64,000 nucleotides of DNA from Sphingomonas dokdonensis (GCF_002197685.1 NZ_NBBI01000006.1:62001-126000); one strand, 5' to 3'; positions 18,329-26,828 are shown, numbered from the stretch's first letter. Notes: a model not told the origin generated them from the letters alone. Numbers and translations are program-made.

Positions 18329-18721
18329 TCAAGGTGCGAGGAAGGGCGCCGCGATCTCCGGGCGGACGCGCAGCAGCCGGCCGGTGGCGCGGTCGAGCAG
18401 CGCCCAGGTGGTTACCCCCTCCACCAGCACGCGCCCATCGGCATCGGTAAAGCGGAAGTGGCGGTTGAAGCGCGCGCCGCGTGGCGGCTCGGGCACCCAG
18501 GTCGTGCCGGTCGTCTCGGCGCCTTCGGCCAGGTTGCCGCGATAGTCGATCTCGTGTCGCGTCACGACCCAAACAAAGGCGTCGCGGTGCGCCGGCGGCG
18601 CCACCGTCTCCCAATGCGCCACCGCCAGTTCCTGGATCCAGCGCACCCAGATGGCGTTATTGACGTGGCCAAGCTCGTCGATGTCCGCCGGCGTGGCGGT
18701 GAAATCCTTGGTGAAGCTCAT
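18329..18721 (-). CDS. Hotdog-fold acyl-CoA thioesterase (4HBT family)
   Basis: 130-residue single hotdog domain that hydrolyses acyl-CoA thioesters. The catalytic signature is visible: ATPADIDELGHVNNAIWVRW, in which the conserved Asp of DxxxHVNN is replaced by E (IDELGHVNN reads D-E-L-G-H), as in many YbgC-like members. Then VTRHEIDYRGNLAEG and ALLDRATGRLLRVRPEI. The ATG at 18721 overlaps the stop of the DedA gene (ATGA), which decides the start against upstream ATGs at 18736 and 18850. Last gene of the oligopeptidase-DedA-thioesterase set. Confidence 0.88.
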   Translation of the reverse strand: MSFTKDFTATPADIDELGHVNNAIWVRWIQELAVAHWETVAPPAHRDAFVWVVTRHEIDYRGNLAEGAETTGTTWVPEPPRGARFNRHFRFTDADGRVLVEGVTTWALLDRATGRLLRVRPEIAAPFLAP

Positions 18722-19278
18722 CGATTTCGCCACCATCGCACGGCTTGGAAGATGGCAAAGCCGCCGCTCAGCACCGCGACGCCCATCAGCAAGGTGTGGC
18801 GGCTTGGACGCAGCCGCCCCGCCAATTCGGTCACCGCCTCGCCGAACCAATAGCCGAGGCCGGTGAACAAGCTGGCCCAGAGCACGGCTGCCAGCGCGTT
18901 GATGGTGAGGAAGGTAGAGGATGGCACACGGCTGGTGCCGATCGCCACGGGGCTGACGGTGCGAAAACCGTACAGGAACCGGAAGGCGAAGATGAAGCCA
19001 ACCGGGTATCGCTCCAGCAGGGTCAGCGCCTTGGCAAAGGCGCGCTTCTGCATCCAGCGCTGCACGAACGGGCGGTCACGATAGCGGCGCCCCGCGGCAA
19101 AGAAGAACTGGTCGGCCAGGAACGAGCCCAGGGTGGCGGCGACCACCGCCAGTGGCCAGGCGATCAGCCCCTGGTGCGCCAGCAGCCCGCCGGCGATCAC
19201 GGCCGTCTCGCCCTCCAGCATCGCCCCGGCAAACACCGCGGCCACGCCCCAGCGGGCGATGATCGCCTCGATCGTCAT
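18718..19278 (-). CDS. DedA family (VTT domain) membrane protein
   Basis: 186-residue inner-membrane protein of the DedA/SNARE-associated (VTT) superfamily. Visible: FAGAMLEGETAVIAGGLLAHQG (the acidic E-G-E reentrant region), DQFFFAAGRRYRDRPF and the conserved FRFLYGFRTVSPVAIGTSRV. Family members act in envelope homeostasis; some are undecaprenyl-phosphate or phospholipid transporters. The ATG at 19278 begins MTIEAIIARWG; the long in-frame upstream stretch lies inside the oligopeptidase gene and is not homologous. It begins 34 nt after the oligopeptidase stop. Confidence 0.9.
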   Translation of the reverse strand: MTIEAIIARWGVAAVFAGAMLEGETAVIAGGLLAHQGLIAWPLAVVAATLGSFLADQFFFAAGRRYRDRPFVQRWMQKRAFAKALTLLERYPVGFIFAFRFLYGFRTVSPVAIGTSRVPSSTFLTINALAAVLWASLFTGLGYWFGEAVTELAGRLRPSRHTLLMGVAVLSGGFAIFQAVRWWRNR

Positions 19279-19312
19279 GCGGCGGGTCGTGCCATGTCGA
19301 TGCGCCCGGGCG

Positions 19313-21373
19313 TCACGCCTCCACGCCCAATTGCCACAGGACGAAAGCATGTTCCTCGGCCGCCTCGCGCAGGCTTTCGAAGCGGCCCGATTTGCCGCCG
19401 TGGCCGGCGCCCATGTTGGTCTTGAGGAGGAGGATATTGCTGTCCGTCTTGGTCGCGCGGAGCTTGGCGGCCCATTTCGCTGGCTCCCAATATGTGACGC
19501 GCGGGTCATTGAGACCGCCCGAGATGAACAAGGGCGGATAATCCTGCGCACGGACGTTGTCGTACGGGCTGTAGCTGCGGATCAGCTGGAACGCGGCCGG
19601 ATCGGTGATCGGATTGCCCCATTCGGGCCATTCGCCCGGCGTCAGCGGCAGGCTGTCGTCCATCATCGTGTTGAGCACATCGACGAACGGCACGTCGGCG
19701 ATCACCGCGCCCCACAGCTCGGGATCGGAATTGACCACCGCGCCCATCAGCTCGCCGCCCGCCGAGCGGCCGGCGATTGCGATCCGCCCCGCGCTCGTCC
19801 AGCCGCCATCGATCAGCCCGCGCGCGACATCGACGAAATCGTTGAAGGTGTTGGTGCGCTTGTCGAGCTTGCCGTCGTGATACCATTGCTGGCCGAGATC
19901 GTCGCCGCCGCGGATGTGCGCGATGGCATAGGCAAAGCCGCGGTCGAGCAGCGACAGCCGGCCGGTCGAGAAGCCCGGCGGGATGGCATGGCCGTAAGCG
20001 CCATAGGCATAAAGGAACAGCGGCCGGCTGCCGTCCTTCGGGAAGTCGGCCGGATAGACGATCGAGACGGGCACCTGCGTCCCGTCGCGCGCGATGATGT
20101 GTAGCCGCTCGGTGCGATATTTCGCCGCGTCGTAGCCCGACGGGATTTCCTGCACCTTCAGCGTCGTCAGGGTGCGCGTGGCGGTGTCGTAATCATAGAC
20201 AGTGCCGGGCGTGACCATCGATTCGTAGCCGATGCGCAGCACGGTTTGGTCATATTCGGGATTGTCGCCGAGCCCGGCGGCGTAGCTCGCCTCGGGAAAG
20301 GCGATGCGCTCCGCAACGGTGGGCGCGTCGTAGCGGTGGACGGCGACCTGATCGAGCCCGTCCTCGCGTCCCTCGACGATGAAGAAGTCACGATAGCATT
20401 CGACGCCGGTCATGTAGAAATGCGCCGACGGACCGATCAGTTCGGTCCACTCGCCCGGCGCGCTGATCGGCGCGGTGACGAGGCGCCACATCGGGTTCAC
20501 GTCATTGGTGTGGATGAACAGCGTGTCGCCATGCGTCTCCACATCGTATTCGCGGCCCGGCTGGCGCGGCGCGACCAGGATCGGCTCGGCGAGCGGATTG
20601 TCGGCCGGGTAGAGCCGAACCTCGCTGGTCACATGGTCGCCGGTCGCGATGATGATCCAGCGCCGGTCGCTCGTTTCGGAGACGGCGACACGATAGCCCT
20701 CGTCATCCTCGTGGAAGAGCTCGACGTCCTCGGCCGGATCGATGCCAAGCCGGTGCAGCCGGGCATTGTCGGTGCGCCATTCCTTGTTGGCGAGGCCATA
20801 AAGGAAGCCGCTGTCATCGGCCGTCCATACGATGTCGGATAGCATGCCGGGGATCGTGTGGGGCAGCAGCGCGCCGGTGGCGAGGTCCTTCACATGGATG
20901 GTGAAGCGCTCCGAACCATTGTCGTCGATGGCGTAGGCGAGCTTGGTGCCGTCGTTCGACACGGCAAACGCGCCCAGGCGGAAATATTCCTTGCCCTCGG
21001 CCAGCGCCGGCTCGTCGAGCAGCAACTCGTCCGCGCCGCCGGCGACGGGACGCCGCCACCATTTGCGATATTGCCCGCCGGTCTCGAACGCTGTCCAGTA
21101 CAGCCAGTCGCCGTCCTTCTGCGGCACGGAGGATTCGTCCTCCTTGATGCGGGCCTTCATCTCTTCGTAGAGGCGATCGACCAACGGGCGGTGCGGCGTC
21201 ATCGCGGCTTCGAAATAGGCGTTCTCCGCCTCCAGATAGGCCAGCACTTGCTTGTCGCCGACGTCCGGATAATTCGGATCCTTCAGCCAGGCCCAGGGAT
21301 CGTCGATGGTGACCCCATGGGCGGTGACCTGATGCGGGCGAGTGTCGGCGATGGGGGGCGTGCTGAGCGTCAT
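19313..21373 (-). CDS. S9 family oligopeptidase B-like serine peptidase
   Basis: 686-residue prolyl-oligopeptidase family enzyme, cytoplasmic, cleaving short peptides, probably after basic residues (oligopeptidase B type). The first about 400 residues form the beta-propeller; the catalytic alpha/beta-hydrolase domain follows. The triad can be placed: Ser537 in GRSAGGELMG, Asp623 in GLNDPRV and His658 in GAGHGGKSGR. Motifs AYGAYGHAIPPGFS and IRGGDDLGQQWYHDGK are typical. The ATG at 21373 has AGGTGG just upstream; a longer start at 21502 has no support. Followed by the DedA and thioesterase genes. Confidence 0.93.
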   Translation of the reverse strand: MTLSTPPIADTRPHQVTAHGVTIDDPWAWLKDPNYPDVGDKQVLAYLEAENAYFEAAMTPHRPLVDRLYEEMKARIKEDESSVPQKDGDWLYWTAFETGGQYRKWWRRPVAGGADELLLDEPALAEGKEYFRLGAFAVSNDGTKLAYAIDDNGSERFTIHVKDLATGALLPHTIPGMLSDIVWTADDSGFLYGLANKEWRTDNARLHRLGIDPAEDVELFHEDDEGYRVAVSETSDRRWIIIATGDHVTSEVRLYPADNPLAEPILVAPRQPGREYDVETHGDTLFIHTNDVNPMWRLVTAPISAPGEWTELIGPSAHFYMTGVECYRDFFIVEGREDGLDQVAVHRYDAPTVAERIAFPEASYAAGLGDNPEYDQTVLRIGYESMVTPGTVYDYDTATRTLTTLKVQEIPSGYDAAKYRTERLHIIARDGTQVPVSIVYPADFPKDGSRPLFLYAYGAYGHAIPPGFSTGRLSLLDRGFAYAIAHIRGGDDLGQQWYHDGKLDKRTNTFNDFVDVARGLIDGGWTSAGRIAIAGRSAGGELMGAVVNSDPELWGAVIADVPFVDVLNTMMDDSLPLTPGEWPEWGNPITDPAAFQLIRSYSPYDNVRAQDYPPLFISGGLNDPRVTYWEPAKWAAKLRATKTDSNILLLKTNMGAGHGGKSGRFESLREAAEEHAFVLWQLGVEA

Positions 21374-21474
21374 ACCACCTATGTGGCGGCACGCGCGCAT
21401 TCTGTCGACTGCCGGCGATTGCAGGAAATGCAATCGCGGTTTGTCGTTTTGCACTTGCGGCATAACATGCTGCG

Positions 21475-21555
21475 GTGCACAAGGATCCGGCCTTTCAGGC
21501 ATCCTCTCCTAAAAACTTTCATGGCCGATCCGCCTCGCGGGTCGGCCCTTTTTTT
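21475..21555 (+). ncRNA. Candidate small regulatory RNA with its own terminator
   Basis: About 80 nt lying between two genes that cannot use its terminator (one reads away to the left, the other starts 87 nt further on). A possible promoter precedes it: TTGTCG at 21441-21446 and TAACAT at 21463-21468, 16 nt apart. The RNA would hold a first hairpin (GGAT, bulge, GCCT-TTC-AGGC, ATCC, 21483-21504), an unpaired C/U-rich anti-Shine-Dalgarno-like stretch (ATCCTCTCCTAAAA) and the terminator. No Rfam family recognised and no search could be run; the start site is a guess. Confidence 0.45.
21523..21555 (+). terminator. Strong intrinsic terminator with no upstream gene
   Basis: A 10-bp stem (GGCCGATCCG 21523-21532 with CGGGTCGGCC 21538-21547, one G-T pair), loop CCTCG, then C and seven T. 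Only plus-strand transcripts beginning between 21374 and 21520 could use it, which is the main argument for a small RNA here. Confidence 0.85.
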
Positions 21556-21642
21556 GCTTTCCGCCGGATGGAACGAGTCGCTTGCCTCCGGTTTACGCCT
21601 GGGCGATGGCGAACGGGTTCGTCAGTTCGAGGGGTAAGTAGA

Positions 21643-22572
21643 ATGGCCGGCGGATTGGTCGCATTGCTCGACGACATTGCGGCGCTGGCCAAATTGGCCG
21701 CCGCCAGTCTGGACGACGTGGCGGGCGCCTCGGCGCGGGCCGGCACCAAGGCGGTCGGCGTGGTGATCGACGATACGGCGGTAACGCCGCGCTACGTAAC
21801 CGGCCTGTCGCCGGCGCGCGAACTGCCGATCATCTGGAAGATCGCGCTGGGCAGCGCCCGGAACAAGCTGTTGTTCCTGCTGCCCGCGGCACTGATCCTT
21901 TCGGCCTTTGCGCCGTGGGCGATCACCCCGATCCTGATGGCCGGCGGCGCCTTTCTGTGTTTCGAGGGCGCGGAAAAGATCATCGAGGCGCTGAGCGGCA
22001 CGCACCATGGCGAGGAGGCCGCGGTGATCACCGATCCCAAGCAGTTGGAGGATCGCCAGGTTGCCGGCGCGATCCGCACCGACCTGATCCTGTCGGCGGA
22101 GATCATGGCGATCGCGCTGTCCGAACTGTCGGACCAGAGCATCGTCAATCAGGCGATCGCGCTGGCCCTTGTCGGTCTGGCGATCACGGCCGGGGTCTAT
22201 GGCGCGGTGGCGCTGATCGTGAAGATGGACGATATCGGCCTCGCGCTGGCGAAGCGGCCGGGTGCCGCCACGCAGGCGGTCGGCCGCGGGCTGGTCGCCG
22301 CCATGCCCAAGGTGCTGAAGGCGCTGGGCATCATCGGCACCGCGGCCATGCTGTGGGTTGGCGGGCAGATCATTGTCCACGGCCTGCACGAGTTTCACCT
22401 GACGCCGCTGCCCGAATGGATCGAGCATGCCGCCGAGGGTGCGCGCCACGCCATGGCGGGAATAGGTGGCATCGCCGCTTGGGTGGTGAATGCCGGCCTG
22501 TCGGCGGTGGTCGGGCTGATCATCGGTTGCGTGATCGCGGGGCTGCTGCACCTCAAGCCCGGCAAGCACTAG
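21643..22572 (+). CDS. DUF808 family multi-span membrane protein (YedI-like)
   Basis: 309-residue inner-membrane protein matching DUF808 throughout: MAGGLVALLDDIAALAKLAA, the segment GVVIDDTAVTPRYVTGL, FEGAEKI, then DLILSAEIMAIALSEL and a C-terminal hydrophobic pair. The function of the family is unknown. The ATG at 21643 has GAGGGG 8 nt upstream; the in-frame stretch back to 21475 overlaps the terminator and is not coding. Single gene, convergent with the ABC ATPase. Confidence 0.9.
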   Translation: MAGGLVALLDDIAALAKLAAASLDDVAGASARAGTKAVGVVIDDTAVTPRYVTGLSPARELPIIWKIALGSARNKLLFLLPAALILSAFAPWAITPILMAGGAFLCFEGAEKIIEALSGTHHGEEAAVITDPKQLEDRQVAGAIRTDLILSAEIMAIALSELSDQSIVNQAIALALVGLAITAGVYGAVALIVKMDDIGLALAKRPGAATQAVGRGLVAAMPKVLKALGIIGTAAMLWVGGQIIVHGLHEFHLTPLPEWIEHAAEGARHAMAGIGGIAAWVVNAGLSAVVGLIIGCVIAGLLHLKPGKH

Positions 22573-22600
22573 AAAAAGGGGCGGCGCACCGTCGCCGCCC
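22573..22600 (-). terminator. Terminator after the ABC ATPase gene
   Basis: Perfect 8-bp stem GGGCGGCG (22579-22586) and CGCCGCCC (22593-22600) with a 6-nt loop. On the minus strand it is followed by CTTTTTC (complement of 22572-22578), so it closes the gene ending at 22612. It immediately follows the DUF808 stop and may serve both directions. Confidence 0.8.
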
Positions 22601-22611
22601 GGCTTCAGTGG

Positions 22612-23532
22612 TCAGGCGACGCTGCGCGTCAGGCTGAGGAACACATCCTCCAGATCCGCCTCGCGCGTCGTAACGTCCGCGATGGCGAAACCGGCGCCCT
22701 GCACCGCCGCCAGCACTTCGCCGGCGTTCACCTGATCCTTGGAATAGGTGATCTCAAGCGTCCGCTCGCCCTTCAGCGCGATCTTCTGGAAACAGGGCGC
22801 GGTGGGCAGATCGACGACGTCGCGCTCCACCGTCACGGCGACCACCTTTTCCTGCGCGCGGCTGAGCAACTGGCCGGTCGGCTCGTTCGCCACCACCGTG
22901 CCATGGTTGATGATCGCGATCCGGTCACACAATTCCTCGGCCTCTTCGAGATAGTGCGTCGTCAGCACCACCGTGACGCCACCGGCGTTCAACTCGCGCA
23001 CATAGGCCCATAATTGCTGGCGCAGCTCGATATCGACGCCCGCGGTCGGCTCGTCCAGCACCAGCACCGGCGGGGAATGTACCATGGCCTTCGCCACCAT
23101 CAGCCGGCGCTTCATGCCGCCCGACAGCGTACGCGCATAGGCATTGGCCTTGTCCGCCAGATGCACTGCCTGCAGCAGCTCCATCGAGCGGCGCTGTGCC
23201 TTTGGTACGCCATATAGCCCGGCCTGGATCTCCAGCGTCTCGATCGGCGTGAAGAAGGGATCGAACAGGATTTCCTGATTGACGATCCCGATCGACGCCT
23301 TGGAATTGCGCGGCTGGGCGTCGATGTCGAACCCCCAGATCGAGGCGGAGCCGCTGGTCTTGTTCACCAGCCCGGCGAGTATGTTGATCAGCGTCGATTT
23401 GCCCGCGCCGTTGGGGCCGAGCAGGCCGAAGATCGTGCCGCGTGGCACATCGAAGCTGACACCGTCGAGCGCGCGCTTGCCGCCCTCGTAGGTCTTGCAC
23501 AGGTCTTTGATGGCGATGGCAGCGTCTGTCAT
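22612..23532 (-). CDS. ABC transporter ATP-binding protein, no permease adjacent
   Basis: 306-residue ATPase subunit of a DrrA/CcmA-like (ABC-2 type) exporter. Walker A GLLGPNGAGKST, Q-loop in IGIVNQEILFDPFF, signature LSGGMKRRL, Walker B VLVLDEPTAGVD and the H-loop in LTTHYLEEAEELCDR are all intact. The C-terminal 80 residues are the usual DrrA-like extension. An ABC-2 permease would be expected next door, but the neighbours on both sides (DUF808 protein, zinc-finger protein) are on the opposite strand, so the partner lies elsewhere. The ATG at 23532 begins MTDAAIAIKDLCKTYEGG. Confidence 0.93.
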   Translation of the reverse strand: MTDAAIAIKDLCKTYEGGKRALDGVSFDVPRGTIFGLLGPNGAGKSTLINILAGLVNKTSGSASIWGFDIDAQPRNSKASIGIVNQEILFDPFFTPIETLEIQAGLYGVPKAQRRSMELLQAVHLADKANAYARTLSGGMKRRLMVAKAMVHSPPVLVLDEPTAGVDIELRQQLWAYVRELNAGGVTVVLTTHYLEEAEELCDRIAIINHGTVVANEPTGQLLSRAQEKVVAVTVERDVVDLPTAPCFQKIALKGERTLEITYSKDQVNAGEVLAAVQGAGFAIADVTTREADLEDVFLSLTRSVA

Positions 23533-23599
23533 GGCTTCGCGGATTAGGCGCGTGCGGGGACGATTGCTAGCGGGGCTGGGCCTTGCTAACGCCGCTTCC

Positions 23600-23830
23600 A
23601 TGTTGCCGCCGCCCCAGATCAGCCGAGTTTCGCACCACCGTGTCGCCTGTGATGGCGCGCATGACGGTATTCCCGCTGCGCTTGGCCATCCGCGCGTGTG
23701 GCTGGAGATCGACGAAACCGGCTATGTCGATTGCGGCTATTGCGATCGGCGCTTCGTGCTGATCGGCGGACCGGCCGACGGTGCCGATCAGGCCGCCCTG
23801 CCCGATCATGGGGACGGCGCAGGCCGCTGA
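23600..23830 (+). CDS. Zinc-finger (CHCC) domain protein, NDUFS6-like
   Basis: 76-residue protein with a zf-CHCC motif: Cys in RVACDGAHD, His in LGHPRVWLEID and the Cys pair in YVDCGYCDRRFVL. This matches the small bacterial homologues of the complex I accessory subunit NDUFS6, which bind zinc. The ATG at 23600 gives MLPPPQISRVSHHRVACDG, a normal start for the family, though no Shine-Dalgarno is obvious. Divergent from the ABC ATPase, 67 nt apart. Confidence 0.85.
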   Translation: MLPPPQISRVSHHRVACDGAHDGIPAALGHPRVWLEIDETGYVDCGYCDRRFVLIGGPADGADQAALPDHGDGAGR

Positions 23831-23956
23831 ACGCGGCGCATATGCGGGGGCGTTAACCGTTCGCAGTACGCGGGTAATGATTTGTGTACGCTGCACAGGT
23901 CTCGAAACGCGCGCCCGATAACCGCGTTGGCCGGAGCATCTTTCAGGAGATGCCAA

Positions 23957-24139
23957 ATGGCCAACATGCAGAAATCCGTGCAGCACCGATCGCGGCTGCT
24001 GATCATCCTTGCCATCGCGGCGCTGGTCGTCGCGCTGCTGGCGATCGAGAAGCATACCAACTGGCTGGAGCTGCGGCCCGGTAGCGGCACCGCGTCGGCG
24101 ATGGCGCTCGCCGCCGAGCGACCGGCGGCGGCGCGCTGA
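23957..24139 (+). CDS. Small single-span membrane protein, unknown
   Basis: 60 residues, with AGGAG 7 nt before the ATG at 23957. A short basic head (MANMQKSVQHRSR) precedes one strong membrane span (LLIILAIAALVVALLAIE) and an Ala-rich tail (GTASAMALAAERPAAAR) that should be periplasmic. No family recognised. It stands alone between the zinc-finger gene and tldD. Confidence 0.65.
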   Translation: MANMQKSVQHRSRLLIILAIAALVVALLAIEKHTNWLELRPGSGTASAMALAAERPAAAR

Positions 24140-24205
24140 TCGACCAGCGGCATCTCCGGGCAGCGACTGTTTGCGTTAGGCGCCGAGCGCCCTACATTCA
24201 GCGGC

Positions 24206-25630
24206 ATGACCCCCACCGACCCCCGCTCGTTTCTCTACCGCGACTCGCTTGATCCGGAGGCAGCAAAGGCGCTGACCGCCGATGCGCTCGGCAAGGCGGA
24301 CGATGGTGAGCTTTACCTCCAGTACAAGAAGTCCGAGGCATTCGGCTTCGACGACGGGCGACTGAAGACCGCGAGCTACGACACGCATTCAGGCTTCGGC
24401 CTGCGCGCGGTGTCGGGCGAGATGACGGCGTTCGCGCATGCCAGCGAGCTGTCGGCGGCGGCGATCAAGCGCGCGGCGGAGACGATGCAGCTGATCGACC
24501 CGTCGACGGGCGCCAAGGCGCCGCCGCCGACCGGCACCAATCAGCGGCTCTACACCGATGGCGATCCGCTCGATCTGGTGCCGTTCGCCGACAAGGTGAA
24601 CCTCTGCCAGACGATCGATGCCACGGCGCGGGCGCGTGATCCGCGCGTGGCGCAGGTCTCGGTCGGGCTGTCGGGCGCGTGGAGCGTGGTGGAGATCGTC
24701 CGCCCCGACGGCTTCGTCGCGACCGACGTGCGCCCGTTGGTGCGCCTGAACGTCTCGATCGTGGTGGAACAGAACGGGCGGCGCGAGACAGGTACCTTCG
24801 GGATCGGCGGCCGGTACCTCTACGAGTCGCTGTTCGACGAGAAGACGTGGAACCGCGCGATCGACGAGGCGCTGGCGCAGGCGCTGGTGAACCTTGAATC
24901 GGTGGCGGCGCCGGCGGGCGAGTTCACCGTCCTATTCGGCCCCGGCTGGCCCGGCATCCTTCTTCACGAAGCGATCGGCCACGGGCTTGAGGGCGATTTC
25001 AACCGCAAGGGCACCAGCGCCTTCTCCGGCCGGATCGGCGAGCAGGTGGCGGCGCGCGGCGTGACAGTGGTGGACGATGGCTCGATCCGCGACCGCCGCG
25101 GCTCGCTGACCATCGACGATGAAGGCACGCCGACGCGCGAGACGATTCTGATCGAAGACGGCTTCCTCAAGGGCTATATGCAGGATCGGCTAAACGCGCG
25201 ACTGATGGGCGTGGAGCCGACCGGCAACGGCCGCCGCGAGAGCTTCGCGCACGCGCCGATGCCGCGCATGACCAACACCTTCATGAAGGGCGGCAACGAT
25301 GATCCCGCCGAGCTGCTCAGCCGCGTGAAGAACGGCATCTTCGCCAAGTCGTTCGGCGGCGGTCAGGTCGATATCGTGTCAGGCAAGTTCGTCTTCTCCT
25401 GCACCGAAGCCTACAAGGTGGAGAACGGCAAGATCGGCGCGCCGATCAAGGGTGCGACGCTGATCGGCGACGGCCCGACCGTGCTGACCAAGGTGCTGGG
25501 CGTCGGCAACGACTTCGCGCTCGACGAGGGCATCGGCATGTGCGGCAAGGGCGGGCAGAGCGTGCCCGCCGGCGTCGGCCAGCCGACGCTGCTGGTCGGC
25601 GGGCTGACGGTGGGTGGCACGGCGGCCTGA
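24206..25630 (+). CDS. tldD: Metalloprotease TldD
   Basis: 474-residue TldD, which with TldE/PmbA forms a zinc metalloprotease that degrades unfolded or modified peptides. The metal-binding HExxxH is visible at residues 254-259 (LLHEAIGHGLEGDF). Other family segments: FGLRAVSGEMTAFAHASEL, GIGGRYLYESLF, RRESFAHAPMPRMTNTFM and the C-terminal GMCGKGGQSVPAGVGQPTLLVGG. Length is normal. The ATG at 24206 is used, though its Shine-Dalgarno is weak. A pmbA partner is not in the window. Confidence 0.96.
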   Translation: MTPTDPRSFLYRDSLDPEAAKALTADALGKADDGELYLQYKKSEAFGFDDGRLKTASYDTHSGFGLRAVSGEMTAFAHASELSAAAIKRAAETMQLIDPSTGAKAPPPTGTNQRLYTDGDPLDLVPFADKVNLCQTIDATARARDPRVAQVSVGLSGAWSVVEIVRPDGFVATDVRPLVRLNVSIVVEQNGRRETGTFGIGGRYLYESLFDEKTWNRAIDEALAQALVNLESVAAPAGEFTVLFGPGWPGILLHEAIGHGLEGDFNRKGTSAFSGRIGEQVAARGVTVVDDGSIRDRRGSLTIDDEGTPTRETILIEDGFLKGYMQDRLNARLMGVEPTGNGRRESFAHAPMPRMTNTFMKGGNDDPAELLSRVKNGIFAKSFGGGQVDIVSGKFVFSCTEAYKVENGKIGAPIKGATLIGDGPTVLTKVLGVGNDFALDEGIGMCGKGGQSVPAGVGQPTLLVGGLTVGGTAA

Positions 25631-25639
25631 GGGGCGCCG

Positions 25640-25933
25640 TCAGTATCCGGTCAGTGTATCGAGCGCGCGCTGGATCTCGTATTCGTGCGCTTTGAGGGAT
25701 GCGATCGCCGTTCCAAGCACCCGCGCGGGAACAGCGCCGGACAGATGAGTTGCCATGACAAGCCGCTCGCCACTCACCTCAAAGGTCGGATGCAAGACTG
25801 CGATGCGCGAGGCGATCTCGTCCTCTGGCACTAGTGGCACGGTGAAGCGCGACGCCAGATATTCGAGCTGATCCGATTGGCAGTCGAGCGCTAAGTCTCC
25901 GCTCGGCATGAGGTGTACATCGAAGCGCGCCAT
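25640..25933 (-). CDS. ccdB: CcdB-type toxin
   Basis: 97-residue CcdB family toxin; plasmid CcdB (101 residues) traps DNA gyrase. Seen: the N-terminal MARFDVHLM strand, LDCQSDQLEYLASRFTVPLVP, then HPTFEVSGERLVMATHLSGAVPARVLG. The C-terminal ends DTLTGY rather than the W-G-I of F-plasmid CcdB, whose last residues contact gyrase, so toxicity is not assured. The start at 25933 shares one base with the ccdA stop (TGATG), the usual arrangement. Convergent with tldD, 9 nt between stops. Confidence 0.88.
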   Translation of the reverse strand: MARFDVHLMPSGDLALDCQSDQLEYLASRFTVPLVPEDEIASRIAVLHPTFEVSGERLVMATHLSGAVPARVLGTAIASLKAHEYEIQRALDTLTGY

Positions 25934-26178
25934 CACCAGAGCCGGTGTTCCGCATAGGGCAGACCGTTCCGCTCGAGCCAGCGGTTCCAATCCTCCATTG
26001 CGGCTTTATTCTCTTCCTTCCAGCGCTGCGCCTGTACGTCACGCGCGGCAGCGCGGATCGCCGCCTCGCTCACCTGCGACAGGTTGACGCCGGCCTCTCG
26101 CGCAAAGGCGACAATGCCGGTATCGATCGACAGATTGACCGGCTTCCGCTTGCCGGAGGCGATGGGATCATGCTTCAT
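25933..26178 (-). CDS. ccdA: CcdA-type antitoxin
   Basis: 81 residues: an N-terminal ribbon-helix-helix DNA-binding part (KRKPVNLSIDTGIVAFAREAGVNLSQVSEAAI) and a C-terminal toxin-neutralising tail (RWKEENKAAMEDWNRWLERNGLP), the classical CcdA layout, with W-N-R-W-x-E-x-N-G-L-P conserved. Forms a type II toxin-antitoxin pair with the overlapping ccdB and should repress its own promoter. The ATG at 26178 has no clear Shine-Dalgarno. The PNPOx-family gene starts divergently 52 nt away. Confidence 0.9.
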   Translation of the reverse strand: MKHDPIASGKRKPVNLSIDTGIVAFAREAGVNLSQVSEAAIRAAARDVQAQRWKEENKAAMEDWNRWLERNGLPYAEHRLW

Positions 26179-26230
26179 GCGCTGAAACTATGCGCATGAG
26201 CCATACGCGTCAACGAGCGGAGCATCTACC

Positions 26231-26785
26231 ATGGCCGAGTTCTTCCCCGCCCTCTCCGACGCACATCGCGCCTTTGTCGAGCGGCAACCGGTGTTCTTCG
26301 TCGCCACCGCTGCCGAGGGGACGCGGATCAACTTGAGCCCCAAGGGGATGGACAGCTTTCGCGTGCTGGACGACCGCACCGTCGGCTATCTCGATGTGGT
26401 CGGTTCGGGGAACGAAACCAATGCGCACCTGTTGGCCGACGGGCGCATCACCATCATGTTCTGCGCCTTTGATCAGCCGGCACTGATCTTCCGCATCTAT
26501 GGTCGCGGACGCGCGGTCCTGCCGCAGGATCCCGAATGGGCGGCGCTCCATGCGCAGTTCACGCCGTTGCCCGGCACGCGGCAGATCTTCGTCATCGCGA
26601 TCGATCAGGTACAGACATCGTGCGGCTGGGCCGTGCCGCAGATGGCGCTAGAGCGTCCGCGCGACACGCTGAACAAGTATAACGCCAAGTATAGCGACGA
26701 GGATCGGCTGGATTATTGGCGTGCGGCTGAGGGCAAGAGCATCGATGGCCTGCCGACCCGGCTGCCGGACGCCCTGCCCGGCTGA
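26231..26785 (+). CDS. Pyridoxamine 5'-phosphate oxidase-like flavin/F420-fold protein
   Basis: 184-residue split-barrel protein of the PNPOx-like superfamily, distinct from pdxH at 9.2-9.7 kb. Start MAEFFPALSDAHRAFVERQPVFFVATAA with GGAG 8 nt upstream of the ATG at 26231. Seen: RINLSPKGMDSFRVLD, GSGNETNAHLLADGRITIMF and QTSCGWAVPQM, all typical of this uncharacterised subgroup; probably binds FMN. Substrate unknown. Confidence 0.85.
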   Translation: MAEFFPALSDAHRAFVERQPVFFVATAAEGTRINLSPKGMDSFRVLDDRTVGYLDVVGSGNETNAHLLADGRITIMFCAFDQPALIFRIYGRGRAVLPQDPEWAALHAQFTPLPGTRQIFVIAIDQVQTSCGWAVPQMALERPRDTLNKYNAKYSDEDRLDYWRAAEGKSIDGLPTRLPDALPG

Positions 26786-26828
26786 ACACGCGGGCGGCAC
26801 GATGCGCGGCGTCGCCCGTTGTGCCTGC

